Source: Arthrobacter sp. Hiyo4 (GTDB lineage: Bacteria > Actinomycetota > Actinomycetes > Actinomycetales > Micrococcaceae). Taken from it: a stretch of DNA of 64,000 nucleotides. A program made the position numbers and the translations under genes. Shown here one piece after another: positions 9,190-18,363 of the stretch; position 1 is the first letter of the stretch; each line of letters starts with the position of its first letter. The DNA is taken from contig AP014718.1 of NCBI GenBank assembly GCA_002370555.1, positions 1,302,001 through 1,366,000 on the forward strand, read 5' to 3'. The notes beneath the pieces are model-generated. The model searched no databases. It saw nothing but the letters and a program-made list of their open reading frames with translations, and was not told the origin of the DNA.

Positions 9190-9195
9190 TAATCT
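9190..9195 (+). promoter_or_regulatory. Extended -10 promoter of the hflX leader
   Basis: TGC-TAATCT is an extended -10 box. Initiation seven or eight bases downstream falls at 9202-9203, the A of the ATG of a six-codon reading frame. The -35 region (about 9167-9172) is not consensus. Confidence 0.5.
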
Positions 9196-9202
9196 TGAAC
9201 CC

Positions 9203-9223
9203 ATGTTCTTGATCTTCGAGTAG
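9203..9223 (+). CDS. Six-codon leader peptide upstream of hflX (putative)
   Basis: ATG TTC TTG ATC TTC GAG TAG encodes MFLIFE. It would be the first codon set of a leaderless mRNA that continues about 370 bases to hflX. Antibiotic-responsive ribosome-protection and hflX-type genes in Gram-positives are often controlled by such short peptides and attenuation. Expression and function are not shown by the sequence; the placement right behind a -10 box is the main support. Confidence 0.45.
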   Translation: MFLIFE

Positions 9224-9585
9224 CCGGCACAGGCAGCGTCTTGCCCGACAGGGCCCAGGACTCCGCCTGTTCCGAAGCCGTGCCGCGCAGCGATGCAGGT
9301 ATTAACCTTCCGCATATGTGCCACATGCCAGGTCTTCCGTACCTGTTATGCCGCCGGGCAATACTCGAGCGATCTGCCGCCGCCGGTCCTTGCTGTTTTG
9401 CCTGCGCTTTCCACCACTGCACGCATTCCCGGATGCGAAGACTCCCTGCGCGGCCCGGTCATCCCGACCGGCGCGCAGCAGACCAGGAGGCCCGGATGAC
9501 TGCGAGCCGTCAGCCCAGCGCGAATACTTCACCACTGAACAACGATCGGCACTATTCTGAAAATGCCGAAACTTCAAAGGAGACC
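9224..9585 (+). promoter_or_regulatory. Structured 5' leader of hflX
   Basis: A 360-base untranslated stretch. CGCAT-tcccgg-ATGCG (9423-9438) forms a small hairpin. Next, TGCGCG (9447-9452) plus CCGGTC (9455-9460) pair with GACCGG plus CGCGCA (9466-9477), a 12-bp stem with a two-base bulge and an ATCCC loop. It ends seven bases before AGGAGG (9485-9490). No T run follows, so it is not a simple terminator; control of ribosome access or of Rho is possible. Confidence 0.4.
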
Positions 9586-11151
9586 ATGACCAGCCAGCCC
9601 AACACCGGTTCAGATCCAGCAGCCCAGGACATGAGTCCCGAGGAGATCCAAGCTGTCATCGACCGGATTCTCGCCAAGGACGTACCGGCCAGGAACGTCA
9701 CCGCCGCGGACGGTGACAAGGGCGTGTTCGGCAGGGCTCAGGCGATCTCCCGCTTGGACGACGAACACACCAGCTACGACGGCGACCAGCAGGACCGGGA
9801 GGAACGCCGGGCGCTGAAGCGCGTGGCCGGGCTGTCCACCGAACTCGAAGATGTCACCGAGGTCGAATACCGGCAACTGCGGCTCGAACGTGTGGTGCTG
9901 GCCGGGCTATGGTCCGAAGGCACCTTGGCGGACGCGGAGAATTCCCTGCGTGAGCTCGCCGCCCTTGCCGAAACCGCAGGCTCGGAAGTCCTGGACGGGA
10001 TGGTGCAGCGCCGTGCCAAACCGGACCCGGGCACGTTCCTGGGTTCCGGAAAGGCCCTCGAGCTCAAGGAAATCGTGATGGCCACAGGGGCTGACACCGT
10101 TGTGGTGGATGCCGAACTGGCCCCCTCCCAAAGGCGTAGCCTCGAGGACATTGTTAAGGTCAAAGTCATTGACCGCACGGCCCTGATCCTGGACATCTTT
10201 GCCCAGCACGCCAAGAGCCGTGAAGGCAAGGCCCAAGTGGAACTGGCGCAGCTCGAATACCTCCTGCCACGCCTGCGTGGCTGGGGTGAATCGATGTCCC
10301 GCCAGGCCGGTGGCCAGGTGGGCGGCGCTGGCGCTGGCATGGGTTCGCGCGGACCCGGTGAAACAAAAATCGAACTGGACCGCCGCCGGATCCGCACACG
10401 CATGGCCAAGCTACGTCGCGAGATCGCGGCAATGAAGCCGGCACGGGAAACCAAGCGGGCCAACCGCCGTCGTAATGCCGTGCCGTCCGTGGCGATCGCC
10501 GGCTACACCAACGCCGGGAAGTCCTCGCTGCTGAACCGCCTGACCGACGCCGGGGTCCTGGTGGAGAACGCCCTGTTCGCCACCCTGGATCCCACCGTCC
10601 GAAAGGCCGAGACTTCCGACGGCCTTGGATACACCCTGGCGGACACCGTCGGTTTTGTCCGCTCTCTGCCCACGCAGTTGGTGGAGGCTTTCCGCTCCAC
10701 GTTGGAGGAAGTGGCTGACGCAGATCTGATCCTGCACGTGGTGGACGTGTCCCACCCGGACCCCGAGGGCCAGATTGCTGCTGTCCGCAAGGTCTTCAGC
10801 GAAGTGGATGCCCGAAAGGTGCCCGAGATCATTGTCCTGAACAAGGCCGATGCCGCTGATCCGTTCGTGGTGGAGCGCCTCAAGCAGCGCGAGCCGCGCC
10901 ACGTGGTGGTCTCGGCCCGCACCGGCCAGGGGATCGCGGAACTGCTGCGGGCCATCAGCGACGGGATTCCGCGGCCCGGCGTGAAGCTGGAGCTCCTGAT
11001 TCCCTACGACCGCGGTGACCTGATCAGCAAACTGCACGAGACAGATGCCGAGATCCTGAGCCTGGATCACGGCGAGCACGGCACCCGCGCTTTGGTGATG
11101 GTGCGTGAGGGCCTTGCGGCTGAACTGGAATCCTTCATCAACCATGACTGA
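9586..11151 (+). CDS. hflX: GTPase HflX
   Basis: HflX splits stalled 70S ribosomes and binds the 50S subunit. The 521-residue protein has the N-terminal HflX domain (VVVDAELAPSQRRSLED, DRTALILDIFAQHAKSREG, QLEYLLPRLRGWG) with the GAGMGSRGPGETKIELDRR linker and coiled coil, then the G domain: G1 GYTNAGKSSLLNRLT near residue 306, G3 DTVGFVRSLPTQLVEAFRST near 352, and G4 VLNKADAAD near 419. I start at ATG 9586 (TSQPNTGSDP); ATG 9496, in the same frame and with AGGAGG at 9485-9490, is a real alternative. A helicase gene overlaps its end. Confidence 0.9.
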   Translation: MTSQPNTGSDPAAQDMSPEEIQAVIDRILAKDVPARNVTAADGDKGVFGRAQAISRLDDEHTSYDGDQQDREERRALKRVAGLSTELEDVTEVEYRQLRLERVVLAGLWSEGTLADAENSLRELAALAETAGSEVLDGMVQRRAKPDPGTFLGSGKALELKEIVMATGADTVVVDAELAPSQRRSLEDIVKVKVIDRTALILDIFAQHAKSREGKAQVELAQLEYLLPRLRGWGESMSRQAGGQVGGAGAGMGSRGPGETKIELDRRRIRTRMAKLRREIAAMKPARETKRANRRRNAVPSVAIAGYTNAGKSSLLNRLTDAGVLVENALFATLDPTVRKAETSDGLGYTLADTVGFVRSLPTQLVEAFRSTLEEVADADLILHVVDVSHPDPEGQIAAVRKVFSEVDARKVPEIIVLNKADAADPFVVERLKQREPRHVVVSARTGQGIAELLRAISDGIPRPGVKLELLIPYDRGDLISKLHETDAEILSLDHGEHGTRALVMVREGLAAELESFINHD

Positions 11152-13201
11152 GGTTGCGGCTGGGCAAGTCAAAGGTACGGCCGGCGAGCAGTTCGTGATC
11201 GAACTGCTCGACCGCGCCGTTGCCGGCATGGGCGGTCAAAGCCGCAGTGGGCAGCACGAGATGGCCAGGCAGGTGGCCAAGGCCATCGAAACCGGCGACC
11301 ACCTCCTGGTTCAGGCTGGAACGGGGACCGGAAAGTCCCTGGCCTACCTGATTCCGCTCATTGCGCACTCGCTCGTGAGCAACAAACCCACCCTGGTGTC
11401 AACGGCCACGCTTGCGCTGCAGACCCAGATTGTGGGCCGCGACCTTCCCCGGCTGCTGAAGACCATCACCCCTGCCCTGGACCGCCCGGTCAAGGTGGCT
11501 CTGGTCAAGGGCCGCTCCAACTATGTGTGCCAGCACAAGCTCGAAGGCGGGTTCCCTTCCGAGGAACCCGCCGAGGGCCAGCTGTTCTCCCTCGGCGAAG
11601 ACACCAGCGTCCCGCATTTCGCCGCCGCACTGGGCGGGCCTTCGTCCCAGCTGGGCAAGGAAGTGGTGCGACTGCGCGAGTGGGCGGAGAAGACCACCAC
11701 GGGCGACCGTGACGAACTCCTGCCCGGCGTTACTGACCGTGCCTGGCGGCAGGTTTCGGTGACGTCCATGGAATGCCTGGGCGCCCAAAAATGCCCCATG
11801 GCAGCCGAATGCTTCAGCGAACTGGCACGCCACGACGCCGCCGAGGCCGACGTTGTGGTCACCAACCACGCCATGCTCGCCGTCAGCGCCTTTGAAGGCC
11901 TGGCAGTGCTTCCCGAATACGACGTTGTGGTGGTGGACGAGGCCCACGAACTGCAGGACCGCGTCACCGGTGCGGTGTCGGGGCAACTTTCCGTGGCCAT
12001 GGTCCACGCTGCCGCCTCCGGAGCGCGGAAGCACACGGCCATCACGGTGGATGCCCTCAACGCAGCCGCCGCCAACCTGGAACTCGCCGTGGCCGGCGTG
12101 CCCAACGGGCTGCTCCCGAACGGCCTCAACGACGAGCAGCTGGATTGTGTGGACCAGTTGCGTGAGGCCTGCCGCGCTGCACTGTCCGATTCCAAGGGGG
12201 ACGGCAGCCAAACGGCCGACGGCGGGCGGCAGCTCGCGCGCTCACGCCTGATGCTGATCCTCGAACTGTGCGAGCGGCTGATCGTGGCCCGTGAAAACCG
12301 CGAAGTGGTGTGGTTTTCCCGCGCAAGTTCCTTCGATCCGCAACAGGGCTATGCGCAACCCGACGAGTCTGCGCCGGTCCTGGTCAACATTGCGCCGCTC
12401 AGCGTTGCCGGCAAGCTCCGCGAAGGGCTGTTCGCCGGCCACACGGTTGTGCTGACATCGGCAACCCTGGCCATCGGCTCAGCCTTTGAACCGACCGCCG
12501 GCGGCTTGGGGCTGGTGGGGGAGGGCGCGCCCAGCTGGACCGGGATCGACGTCGGATCGCCGTTTGACTATCCCAAACAGGGAATCCTCTATGTCGCAGG
12601 GCACCTCCCCAAGCCGGGCCGCGGGGCGTCGCCGGAGGCCCTCGATGAACTTGAGGCGCTGATCCGTGCGTCCGGCGGCGGCGCCCTGTGTCTGTTTTCG
12701 TCCCGCCGCGCCGCCGAGGAGGCCGCTGAAGCGATGCGCCCCCGGCTTGGCCTCAGCATTCTCTGCCAGGGCGACTCCACCATGACGGCCCTGGTGAAGC
12801 AGTTCGCGGACGAGCCCGATACCTGCCTGTTCGGAACCATGTCCCTGTGGCAGGGTGTTGATGTTCCGGGCGGGTCATGCCGCCTGGTGGTGATCGACCG
12901 CATCCCGTTCCCGCGGCCGGATGATCCGCTGATGACCGCGCGGTCCCGCGCGGTGGCGCAGGCCGGCGGAAACGGCTTTATGGCGGTATCGGCCACCCAC
13001 GCGGCCATCCGCCTGGCCCAGGGCGCGGGCAGGCTGATCCGTTCCACCGGAGACAAAGGTGTGGTGGCGGTGCTTGATTCCCGGCTTGCCACCGAGCGCT
13101 ACGCCGGATTCCTCCGCGCCGCGCTGCCGCCGTTCTGGCCCACCACAGACCGCAAGACAGCGTTCGCCGCCCTGGAAAGGCTGGCCGGGAAGGGCGCCTG
13201 A
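11144..13201 (+). CDS. dinG: ATP-dependent DNA helicase, DinG/XPD type
   Basis: A 685-residue superfamily 2 helicase with an iron-sulfur domain. Walker A QAGTGTGKSLAYLIPLI is near residue 57; the four cysteines are YVC near 128, ECLGAQKC near 210 and AEC near 223; the DEAH box is VVVVDEAHELQDR near 263. C-terminal motifs are LTSATL, ALCLFSSRRAAEEA, LFGTMSLWQGVDVPG, VIDRIPFPRPDDP and the motif VI QGAGRLIRS. DinG enzymes unwind forked DNA and R-loops with 5'-3' polarity. ATG 11144 overlaps the hflX stop by eight bases, so both are translated from one mRNA. Intact. Confidence 0.9.
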   Translation: MTEVAAGQVKGTAGEQFVIELLDRAVAGMGGQSRSGQHEMARQVAKAIETGDHLLVQAGTGTGKSLAYLIPLIAHSLVSNKPTLVSTATLALQTQIVGRDLPRLLKTITPALDRPVKVALVKGRSNYVCQHKLEGGFPSEEPAEGQLFSLGEDTSVPHFAAALGGPSSQLGKEVVRLREWAEKTTTGDRDELLPGVTDRAWRQVSVTSMECLGAQKCPMAAECFSELARHDAAEADVVVTNHAMLAVSAFEGLAVLPEYDVVVVDEAHELQDRVTGAVSGQLSVAMVHAAASGARKHTAITVDALNAAAANLELAVAGVPNGLLPNGLNDEQLDCVDQLREACRAALSDSKGDGSQTADGGRQLARSRLMLILELCERLIVARENREVVWFSRASSFDPQQGYAQPDESAPVLVNIAPLSVAGKLREGLFAGHTVVLTSATLAIGSAFEPTAGGLGLVGEGAPSWTGIDVGSPFDYPKQGILYVAGHLPKPGRGASPEALDELEALIRASGGGALCLFSSRRAAEEAAEAMRPRLGLSILCQGDSTMTALVKQFADEPDTCLFGTMSLWQGVDVPGGSCRLVVIDRIPFPRPDDPLMTARSRAVAQAGGNGFMAVSATHAAIRLAQGAGRLIRSTGDKGVVAVLDSRLATERYAGFLRAALPPFWPTTDRKTAFAALERLAGKGA

Positions 13202-13228
13202 CGGCGCGCTGGTCCTAGCTCGCAGGCC

Positions 13229-13981
13229 CTATAGCGACCGCAGGACCGAAACGACCTTGCCCATGATTGTGGCGTGATCGCCCAGGATGGGCTCGTACTG
13301 GGTGTTCTGCGGCAACAGCCACGTGTGGCCATCGCGCTGGCGGAAGGTCTTGACGGTGGCTTCGTCGTCCAGCAGGGCCGCGACAATATCGCCGTTGGAG
13401 GCGTCTGCCTGCCGGCGGACCACTACCCAGTCGCCGTCGCAGATGGCAGCGTCCACCATGGAGTCGCCGGCCACGCGCAGCATAAAGAGCTCACCCTGGC
13501 CCACGAGCTGCCGGGGCAGGGGCATCACGTCCTCCACCACCTGGTCAGCAAGAATAGGCCCGCCGGCCGCGATCCGGCCCACCAACGGCACCATGGCGGT
13601 GTCCATGGCAGAGGGAAGTTCGGTGACCGTCCCGCCGATGCCGCGCAGGACTGAGGGCCTGGTTGTCCCGTTCGACTTAGTGGACCCGCCGTCAAGCGTC
13701 AACGGCATCAGGACTTCCATGGCGCGCGGACGCTTGGGGTCCCGGCGCAAGTATCCCAGCTTCTCCAGCTGCGAGAGCTGGTGGGTCACGCTCGACAAAC
13801 TCGCCAGGCCCACGGTGTCACCGATTTCACGCATCGACGGCGGATAGCCGTTGTCATTCACCGAGCGCTGGATTGTTTCAAGGATCTTCTTTTGGCGGGC
13901 GGTGAGCCCTTGGGGCCCGTGGGGCTGGCGGCGCTGCGGTGTCGCCTTGCCCTCGGCGGCTGGTGCTGCCATGTTCGCCAA
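13229..13981 (-). CDS. lexA: SOS repressor LexA
   Basis: A 250-residue LexA, intact. The N-terminal winged helix is [35 protein letters not shown] and [15 protein letters not shown]. The self-cleavage site is Ala139-Gly140 in GRIAAGGP, with catalytic Ser174 (GDSMVDAAI) and Lys211 (DDEATVKTF). Twenty N-terminal residues are extra and charged. The first in-frame start is TTG at 13981; ATG at 13972 is a likely alternative with AAAGG upstream. Two LexA boxes occupy the divergent gap shared with the LysM gene, giving autoregulation. It converges on the helicase gene. Confidence 0.95.
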   Translation of the reverse strand: MANMAAPAAEGKATPQRRQPHGPQGLTARQKKILETIQRSVNDNGYPPSMREIGDTVGLASLSSVTHQLSQLEKLGYLRRDPKRPRAMEVLMPLTLDGGSTKSNGTTRPSVLRGIGGTVTELPSAMDTAMVPLVGRIAAGGPILADQVVEDVMPLPRQLVGQGELFMLRVAGDSMVDAAICDGDWVVVRRQADASNGDIVAALLDDEATVKTFRQRDGHTWLLPQNTQYEPILGDHATIMGKVVSVLRSL

Positions 13982-14124
13982 TGCCTTTCGGTTGCCGGCT
14001 CCGCTCCGGCCGCTGGTGCCTGGAACGCCCCGGGGCTGGTGTCGGAGTTGATTGTCAGACCCTGCTGATCAACTACAGGGGTGGTTGTTCTTTGATCCAA
14101 ACGTAGGCCAGCCACAGGGCTTTT

Positions 14125-14140
14125 TCAAACATTTGTTCTA
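14125..14140 (-). promoter_or_regulatory. LexA box 1 (lexA side)
   Basis: TCAAAC-ATTT-GTTCTA has the right TCGAAC-N4-GTTC spacing with one mismatch in the left half. It is about 150 bases from the lexA start and probably serves the lexA promoter. Confidence 0.6.
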
Positions 14141-14191
14141 GCGAGTCTCGACAATATTCGTTGATAAGTGCTAAAAATGAAGAAGCAAAGT

Positions 14192-14207
14192 TCGAACATG
14201 TGTTCTA
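14192..14207 (+). promoter_or_regulatory. LexA box 2 (LysM-protein side)
   Basis: TCGAAC-ATGT-GTTCTA is an almost perfect LexA operator (only the last half-site bases differ). It lies about 114 bases before the LysM-gene start codon. Confidence 0.8.
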
Positions 14208-14220
14208 CTCGTTGCTTGCG

Positions 14221-14238
14221 GATTCGAATATTCGAATC
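14221..14238. repeat. 18-bp perfect palindrome between lexA and LysM gene
   Basis: GATTCGAATATTCGAATC reads the same on both strands. The half-sites resemble LexA halves (TCGAAT), but the four-base spacer of a LexA operator is absent, so a different protein or a degenerate LexA site are both possible. Confidence 0.6.
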
Positions 14239-14320
14239 TTTGGACGGCCCAGGCCGGTACCGGCAAGTGGACGCGGAGGGCGCGCCGGGCAGCACAGTAT
14301 GGTCCAGGAGGGCTCATTTC

Positions 14321-14761
14321 ATGTCAGCTATATCTGCTTCGCAGGACTCGCGTCCGCAGTTCATTTCCGTGCAGGACCTCACCTCGCGGCAGTGGTCCGC
14401 ACCCGTTTCGACGTCGGGCTCGGCGCCAAGGCAGCGCAGGGAGCCGTTGCCGCCGCTGCGCCTGACCCGTAGGGGCCGGATTGTCCTCATCGGCATCCCG
14501 CTGGTGATCCTTGCCGCAATCCTGCTTTCCCTGGCAGGTTTCCTCAACGCCCCCGCAAAGGCGGCCGATTCTGCCGCAGACCTGTCACTAACGCCAACAG
14601 TGTCGGTCACAGTCCAGGCCGGGCAGTCACTCTGGGCCATCGCCAGTGTGGTGGCGCCCGAGCGTGATCCTCGTGATGTCATCGCGGATATTGCCCAGTT
14701 GAACAACCTTTCCGCCGCCGGCGTTGTCCCCGGACAGCAGCTCTTCGTCCCCACCAGGTAA
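14321..14761 (+). CDS. LysM-domain membrane protein, SOS-controlled (ChiZ/DivS-like position)
   Basis: A 146-residue protein: a basic cytoplasmic N-terminus (RQRREPLPPLRLTRRGR), one membrane helix near residues 51-71 (IVLIGIPLVILAAILLSLAG), and an external LysM peptidoglycan-binding domain near 92-146 (VTVQAGQSLWAIAS, ending GVVPGQQLFVPTR). It is divergent from lexA with a strong LexA box upstream. In mycobacteria and corynebacteria the gene at this place (chiZ, divS) is SOS-induced and halts cell division; that role here is by position and domain layout only. Start ATG 14321 has AGGAGGG at 14306-14312. Confidence 0.8.
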   Translation: MSAISASQDSRPQFISVQDLTSRQWSAPVSTSGSAPRQRREPLPPLRLTRRGRIVLIGIPLVILAAILLSLAGFLNAPAKAADSAADLSLTPTVSVTVQAGQSLWAIASVVAPERDPRDVIADIAQLNNLSAAGVVPGQQLFVPTR

Positions 14762-14764
14762 AGA

Positions 14765-14796
14765 GCCTGCGGGCTCGGGCGTGTGCCTCCGCAGGC
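14765..14796 (+). terminator. Hairpin after the LysM gene
   Basis: GCCTGCGG (14765-14772) pairs with CCGCAGGC (14789-14796). There is no T run, so termination strength is doubtful. Confidence 0.4.
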
Positions 14797-14839
14797 CGTC
14801 ACATTTTCCGGCCGTCTGCTTCGGACCTAAACTGTTCAG

Positions 14840-15955
14840 GTGAATGACCAGCTAGAGCGTCTGAACAGACTTCCCCTCCGGACCAACCTCCGCGGACTGA
14901 CCCCGTACGGTGCCCCGCAGTTGGATGTACCTATCCTGCTGAACGTCAACGAAAACACCCATGGCGTCCCGGCGGACGTCCGGGCGGCGATCAGCGTGGC
15001 CGTGACGGAAGCCGCGGCGGGCCTCAACCGCTACCCGGACCGTGAGTTCACCGAACTCCGTGAAGCGCTGGCCGAATATCTCGGCCACGGTCTTGACGCC
15101 ACCAACATCTGGGCGGCCAACGGGTCCAACGAGGTCCTCCAGCAGATTCTCCAGGCTTTCGGCGGCCCGGGCGGACGGCCCTGGGATTTCCCCCACGTAC
15201 TCCATGTACCCGCTCCTGGCCAGCGGCACGGACACCGGGTACATCGTCGGGCAGCGGGCCGACGATTACGGGCTCAGTGCCGAATCGGCCGCGTTACAGG
15301 TCAAAGAGCTGCAGCCCAACATCGTTTTCCTCTGCTCGCCAAACAATCCCACCGGAACGGGGCTGGGCCTGGACGTTGTGGAGGCCGTGTACGAGGCCGG
15401 CGAGGCCAGCCAGACCATCGTCATCGTTGACGAGGCCTACCACGAGTTCGCCCACGACGGAACGCCGAGCGCCCTTACATTGCTGCCCGGCCGGGAGCGC
15501 CTCATCGTGTCCCGCACCATGAGCAAGGCGTTCGCCCTCGCGGGCGCCCGCCTGGGCTACATGGCCGCCGCTCCTGAAGTCACGGACGCACTGCGCCTGG
15601 TGCGGCTGCCGTACCACCTTTCGGCCATCACCCAGGCAACAGCCCTCGCGGCCCTGCAGCACCGCACTGCGCTGATGGCCGACGTCGAGGACATCAAGGA
15701 GCAGCGCGACCGCATCGTGTCGGAACTCACGCGAATGGGACTCAAACCTGCCGCCTCCGATTCGAACTATGTCTTCTTCGGCGGCCTCGACAACCCCCAC
15801 GACGTCTGGCTGCGGCTGCTGGACGACGGCGTGCTGATCCGCGACGTCGGCATCCCGGCCACCTGCGTGTCACGGCGGGAACTGAGACGGAGACCACAGC
15901 GTTCCTGGCGTCGCTGGAACGCATCCTGGCCGGCCAGGCCAGGCTGCCCGCCTAA
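14840..15955 (+). CDS. hisC: Histidinol-phosphate aminotransferase (frameshifted)
   Basis: HisC transfers an amino group to imidazole acetol phosphate using PLP. It contains [84 protein letters not shown] and the PLP lysine in [19 protein letters not shown]. Bases are missing near 15178 (in the G/C-rich GGPGR region) and near 15860. The stop TAA at 15953-15955 follows LAGQARLPA in the corrected frame. GTG 14840 is six bases behind TAAACT (14828-14833), so the message is probably leaderless. First gene of the histidine cluster. Confidence 0.88.
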
Positions 15956-16030
15956 ACTTGAAGTATCGGCGCCACCGCGCGCCGGCACATCTCCCTCGCT
16001 TTCGCACTACTGACTTCGCCTAAAGGACAT

Positions 16031-16662
16031 ATGACCATGAGCTTCACCGGATCGACCGCTGCCGCGCCCCGGACCGCACGCATGGAGCGTGCCACCAGTG
16101 AATCGTCAGTGCTCGTGGAGATTAACCTCGACGGCACGGGCGTTTCGGACATCGACACGTCTGTCCCGTTCTACGACCACATGCTGACGGCGCTCTGCAA
16201 GCACTCGCTTATTGACATGACGGTCAAAGCCACCGGTGACACCCACATTGACGTCCACCACACGGTGGAGGATGTCGCCATCACGTTCGGTGAAGTCCTG
16301 CGCACTGCCTTGGGAAACAAGGCCGGGATCCGCAGGTTCGGCGAGGCCACGGTGCCCCTCGACGAAGCCCTGGCGCACGCCGTCGTCGACGTCTCCGGCC
16401 GCCTTACCTGGTGCACGGCGGAGAGCCTGCCGGGCAGGAGTACCACTTGATCGGCGGCCACTTCACGGGGTCATTGACCCGCCACGTCTTTGAGGCCATC
16501 ACGCTTCATGCCGGCATCTGCCTCCACATGAACGTCATCGCGGGCCGCGACCCACACCACATTGTGGAAGCGCAGTTCAAGGCTTTCGCCCGCGCCCTGC
16601 GCGCAGCGGTAGAGCCCGATCCCCGCGTGGAGGGAATCCCTTCCACGAAGGGTGCCCTGTGA
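16031..16662 (+). CDS. hisB: Imidazoleglycerol-phosphate dehydratase (frameshifted)
   Basis: HisB dehydrates imidazole glycerol phosphate, using two manganese ions held by duplicated histidine motifs. The first is [15 protein letters not shown], then [17 protein letters not shown]; the second half has [16 protein letters not shown] and [17 protein letters not shown]. The frame breaks near 16402 where GRPYLVHGG is expected. About 210 residues, the monofunctional form without a phosphatase domain. AAAGGA lies before ATG 16031. Its last four bases overlap the hisH start (GTGA), a sign of translational coupling. Confidence 0.9.
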
Positions 16663-17390
16663 GCGGCCAAATCCTCCGGGACGGCGCCGTCCTTGATCCG
16701 GCCACCGGCAAGAAGCCGGTGTCGCCCGAAGGCAAGCCCACGGTCACTGTCCTGGATTACGGTTCGGGAAACGTCCGGTCCGCCGTACGCGCCCTGGAGC
16801 GGGCAGGAGCTGAGGTTATCCTCAGCTCCAAGCCGGCGGACGTGCTTAATGCCGACGGCCTGGTAGTACCCGGGGTCGGCGCGTTCGAGACGGTGATGCG
16901 CGAGCTCAAGGCCGTGGACGGCATCCGGCTGATCGGCCGGCGTGTGGCCGGCGGCAGGCCGGTCCTGGCAATTTGCGTGGGCCTGCAGGTCCTGTTTGAG
17001 GCCGGGGTGGAGCACGGGACAGAAGCTGAAGGCATGGGGGAGTGGCCGGGCAAAGTGGAACTCCTTCCGGCCGAGGTGGTGCCACACATGGGCTGGAACA
17101 CGGTTGACGTTCCGGAAGGATCCAAACTCTTCGCCGGCGTCGCGGACCAGCGCTTCTACTTCGTGCACTCTTATGGTGTCCAGGACTGGAACTTCGACGT
17201 GATCCAGCCGCGGATGACCGCGCCGCTGGTGACCTGGTCAGAGCATGGCGCGCGCTTTATCGCCGCAGTGGAGAACGGACCGCTCTGCGCTACCCAGTTC
17301 CACCCCGAAAAATCCGGCGACGCCGGTGCACGGCTGCTGCGCAACTGGGTGGACGGCCTTCGCAAGCCCGCTGCCACGGACGCCGCCTAG
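16659..17390 (+). CDS. hisH: Imidazole glycerol phosphate synthase glutaminase subunit
   Basis: HisH releases ammonia from glutamine for HisF. The 243-residue protein is intact. The class I glutaminase nucleophile is Cys106 in [14 protein letters not shown], and the His-Glu pair is in [11 protein letters not shown]. Other landmarks are [32 protein letters not shown] and [11 protein letters not shown] 28-residue N-terminal extension precedes the fold. The gene overlaps hisB by four bases and the next small gene starts at the base after its stop. hisF itself is not in the window. Confidence 0.93.
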   Translation: MSGQILRDGAVLDPATGKKPVSPEGKPTVTVLDYGSGNVRSAVRALERAGAEVILSSKPADVLNADGLVVPGVGAFETVMRELKAVDGIRLIGRRVAGGRPVLAICVGLQVLFEAGVEHGTEAEGMGEWPGKVELLPAEVVPHMGWNTVDVPEGSKLFAGVADQRFYFVHSYGVQDWNFDVIQPRMTAPLVTWSEHGARFIAAVENGPLCATQFHPEKSGDAGARLLRNWVDGLRKPAATDAA

Positions 17391-17549
17391 ATGTGGTCGA
17401 TTGTCCTGATGGGCCTGGCTGGCATCCTGGTGGGCGGCGCCCTGTCCTTCAGGCAGCAGCACAAACCGCTGTGGACCCAGGTGGGCTTCTACATCCTGGC
17501 CGGCATGGCGCTGCTGGCCGCCTACCTGCTGACGCTTTCCGGGACCTAG
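17391..17549 (+). CDS. Small two-helix membrane protein in the his operon
   Basis: A 52-residue protein starting [16 protein letters not shown], with helix 1 near residues 2-18, a short basic loop ([11 protein letters not shown]), and helix 2 near 30-48 ([18 protein letters not shown]). The ATG follows the hisH stop without a gap and priA begins 58 bases later, so it is translated inside the histidine operon. No known domain is recognised. The codon use and exact coupling make it a credible gene despite its size. Confidence 0.65.
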   Translation: MWSIVLMGLAGILVGGALSFRQQHKPLWTQVGFYILAGMALLAAYLLTLSGT

Positions 17550-17607
17550 CCCCACGCATTCACCAGTTCCGCCTCCACGAGCAACCCAACACCCAAGAGG
17601 ATTTGAG

Positions 17608-18354
17608 ATGACCACCGCAACCGATCTGCCGGTTCTTGAACTGCTGCCCGCCGTCGACGTCGTAAACGGACAGGCCGTGCGGCTGGTCCAGGGGGAGGCC
17701 GGCAGCGAGACGAGCTATGGCACGCCGCTGGAGGCAGCCCTCAACTGGCAGGAGCAGGGTGCCGAATGGGTACACCTGGTGGACCTTGACGCCGCGTTCG
17801 GCCGGGGCTCGAACGCCGAGCTGCTCCGGGAAGTGGTGGGCCGGCTTGACATCAAGGTGGAGCTTTCCGGTGGACTCAGGGACGACGAATCCCTGGAGGC
17901 GGCGCTGGCCCTCGGCGTTGCCCGCGTCAATCTCGGCACAGCGGCGCTGGAAAACCCCGAGTGGACCCGCAGCGCCATCGACCGCTTTGGCGACAGGATC
18001 GCCGTCGGCCTCGATGTCCGCGGAACCACGCTGGCAGGCCGCGGCTGGACCAAAGAAGGCGGCGACCTCTGGGAGGTCCTGGGCCGGCTCGAGGAAGCCG
18101 GGTGTTCCCGGTACGTTGTCACTGACGTTACGAAAGACGGCACACTGCAGGGCCCGAACGTTGAACTCCTGCGCCAGATGGTGGAGAAGACCGGCAAACC
18201 GGTGGTCGCCTCCGGCGGCATCTCCAGCCTTGACGACTTGAAAGTGCTGCGCTCCCTGGTGCCGCTGGGTGTGGAAGGCGCGATTGTGGGCAAGGCGCTG
18301 TACGCCGGCGCCTTCACACTCCCCGAAGCCCTCGACGTCGCCGGACGCCGCTAG
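17608..18354 (+). CDS. priA: Bifunctional phosphoribosyl isomerase PriA (HisA/TrpF)
   Basis: A 248-residue TIM barrel, intact. In actinobacteria lacking trpF, PriA isomerises both ProFAR (histidine) and phosphoribosyl anthranilate (tryptophan). Motifs: [19 protein letters not shown] with the catalytic Asp17, [26 protein letters not shown], and [16 protein letters not shown] carrying the second acid near residue 174, then [13 protein letters not shown]. The [18 protein letters not shown] stretch fits the PriA form. The dual role is inferred from the taxon and family; HisA alone is the fallback. RBS GAGGATTTGAG lies before ATG 17608. Confidence 0.9.
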   Translation: MTTATDLPVLELLPAVDVVNGQAVRLVQGEAGSETSYGTPLEAALNWQEQGAEWVHLVDLDAAFGRGSNAELLREVVGRLDIKVELSGGLRDDESLEAALALGVARVNLGTAALENPEWTRSAIDRFGDRIAVGLDVRGTTLAGRGWTKEGGDLWEVLGRLEEAGCSRYVVTDVTKDGTLQGPNVELLRQMVEKTGKPVVASGGISSLDDLKVLRSLVPLGVEGAIVGKALYAGAFTLPEALDVAGRR

Positions 18355-18363
18355 GCAGTTTCC

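Noticed and set aside
11188..11215. Inverted repeat GTTCGTGATCGAAC in the helicase gene as a LexA box
   Set aside because: The halves are in the wrong order (GTTC then GAAC) and it lies within coding sequence.
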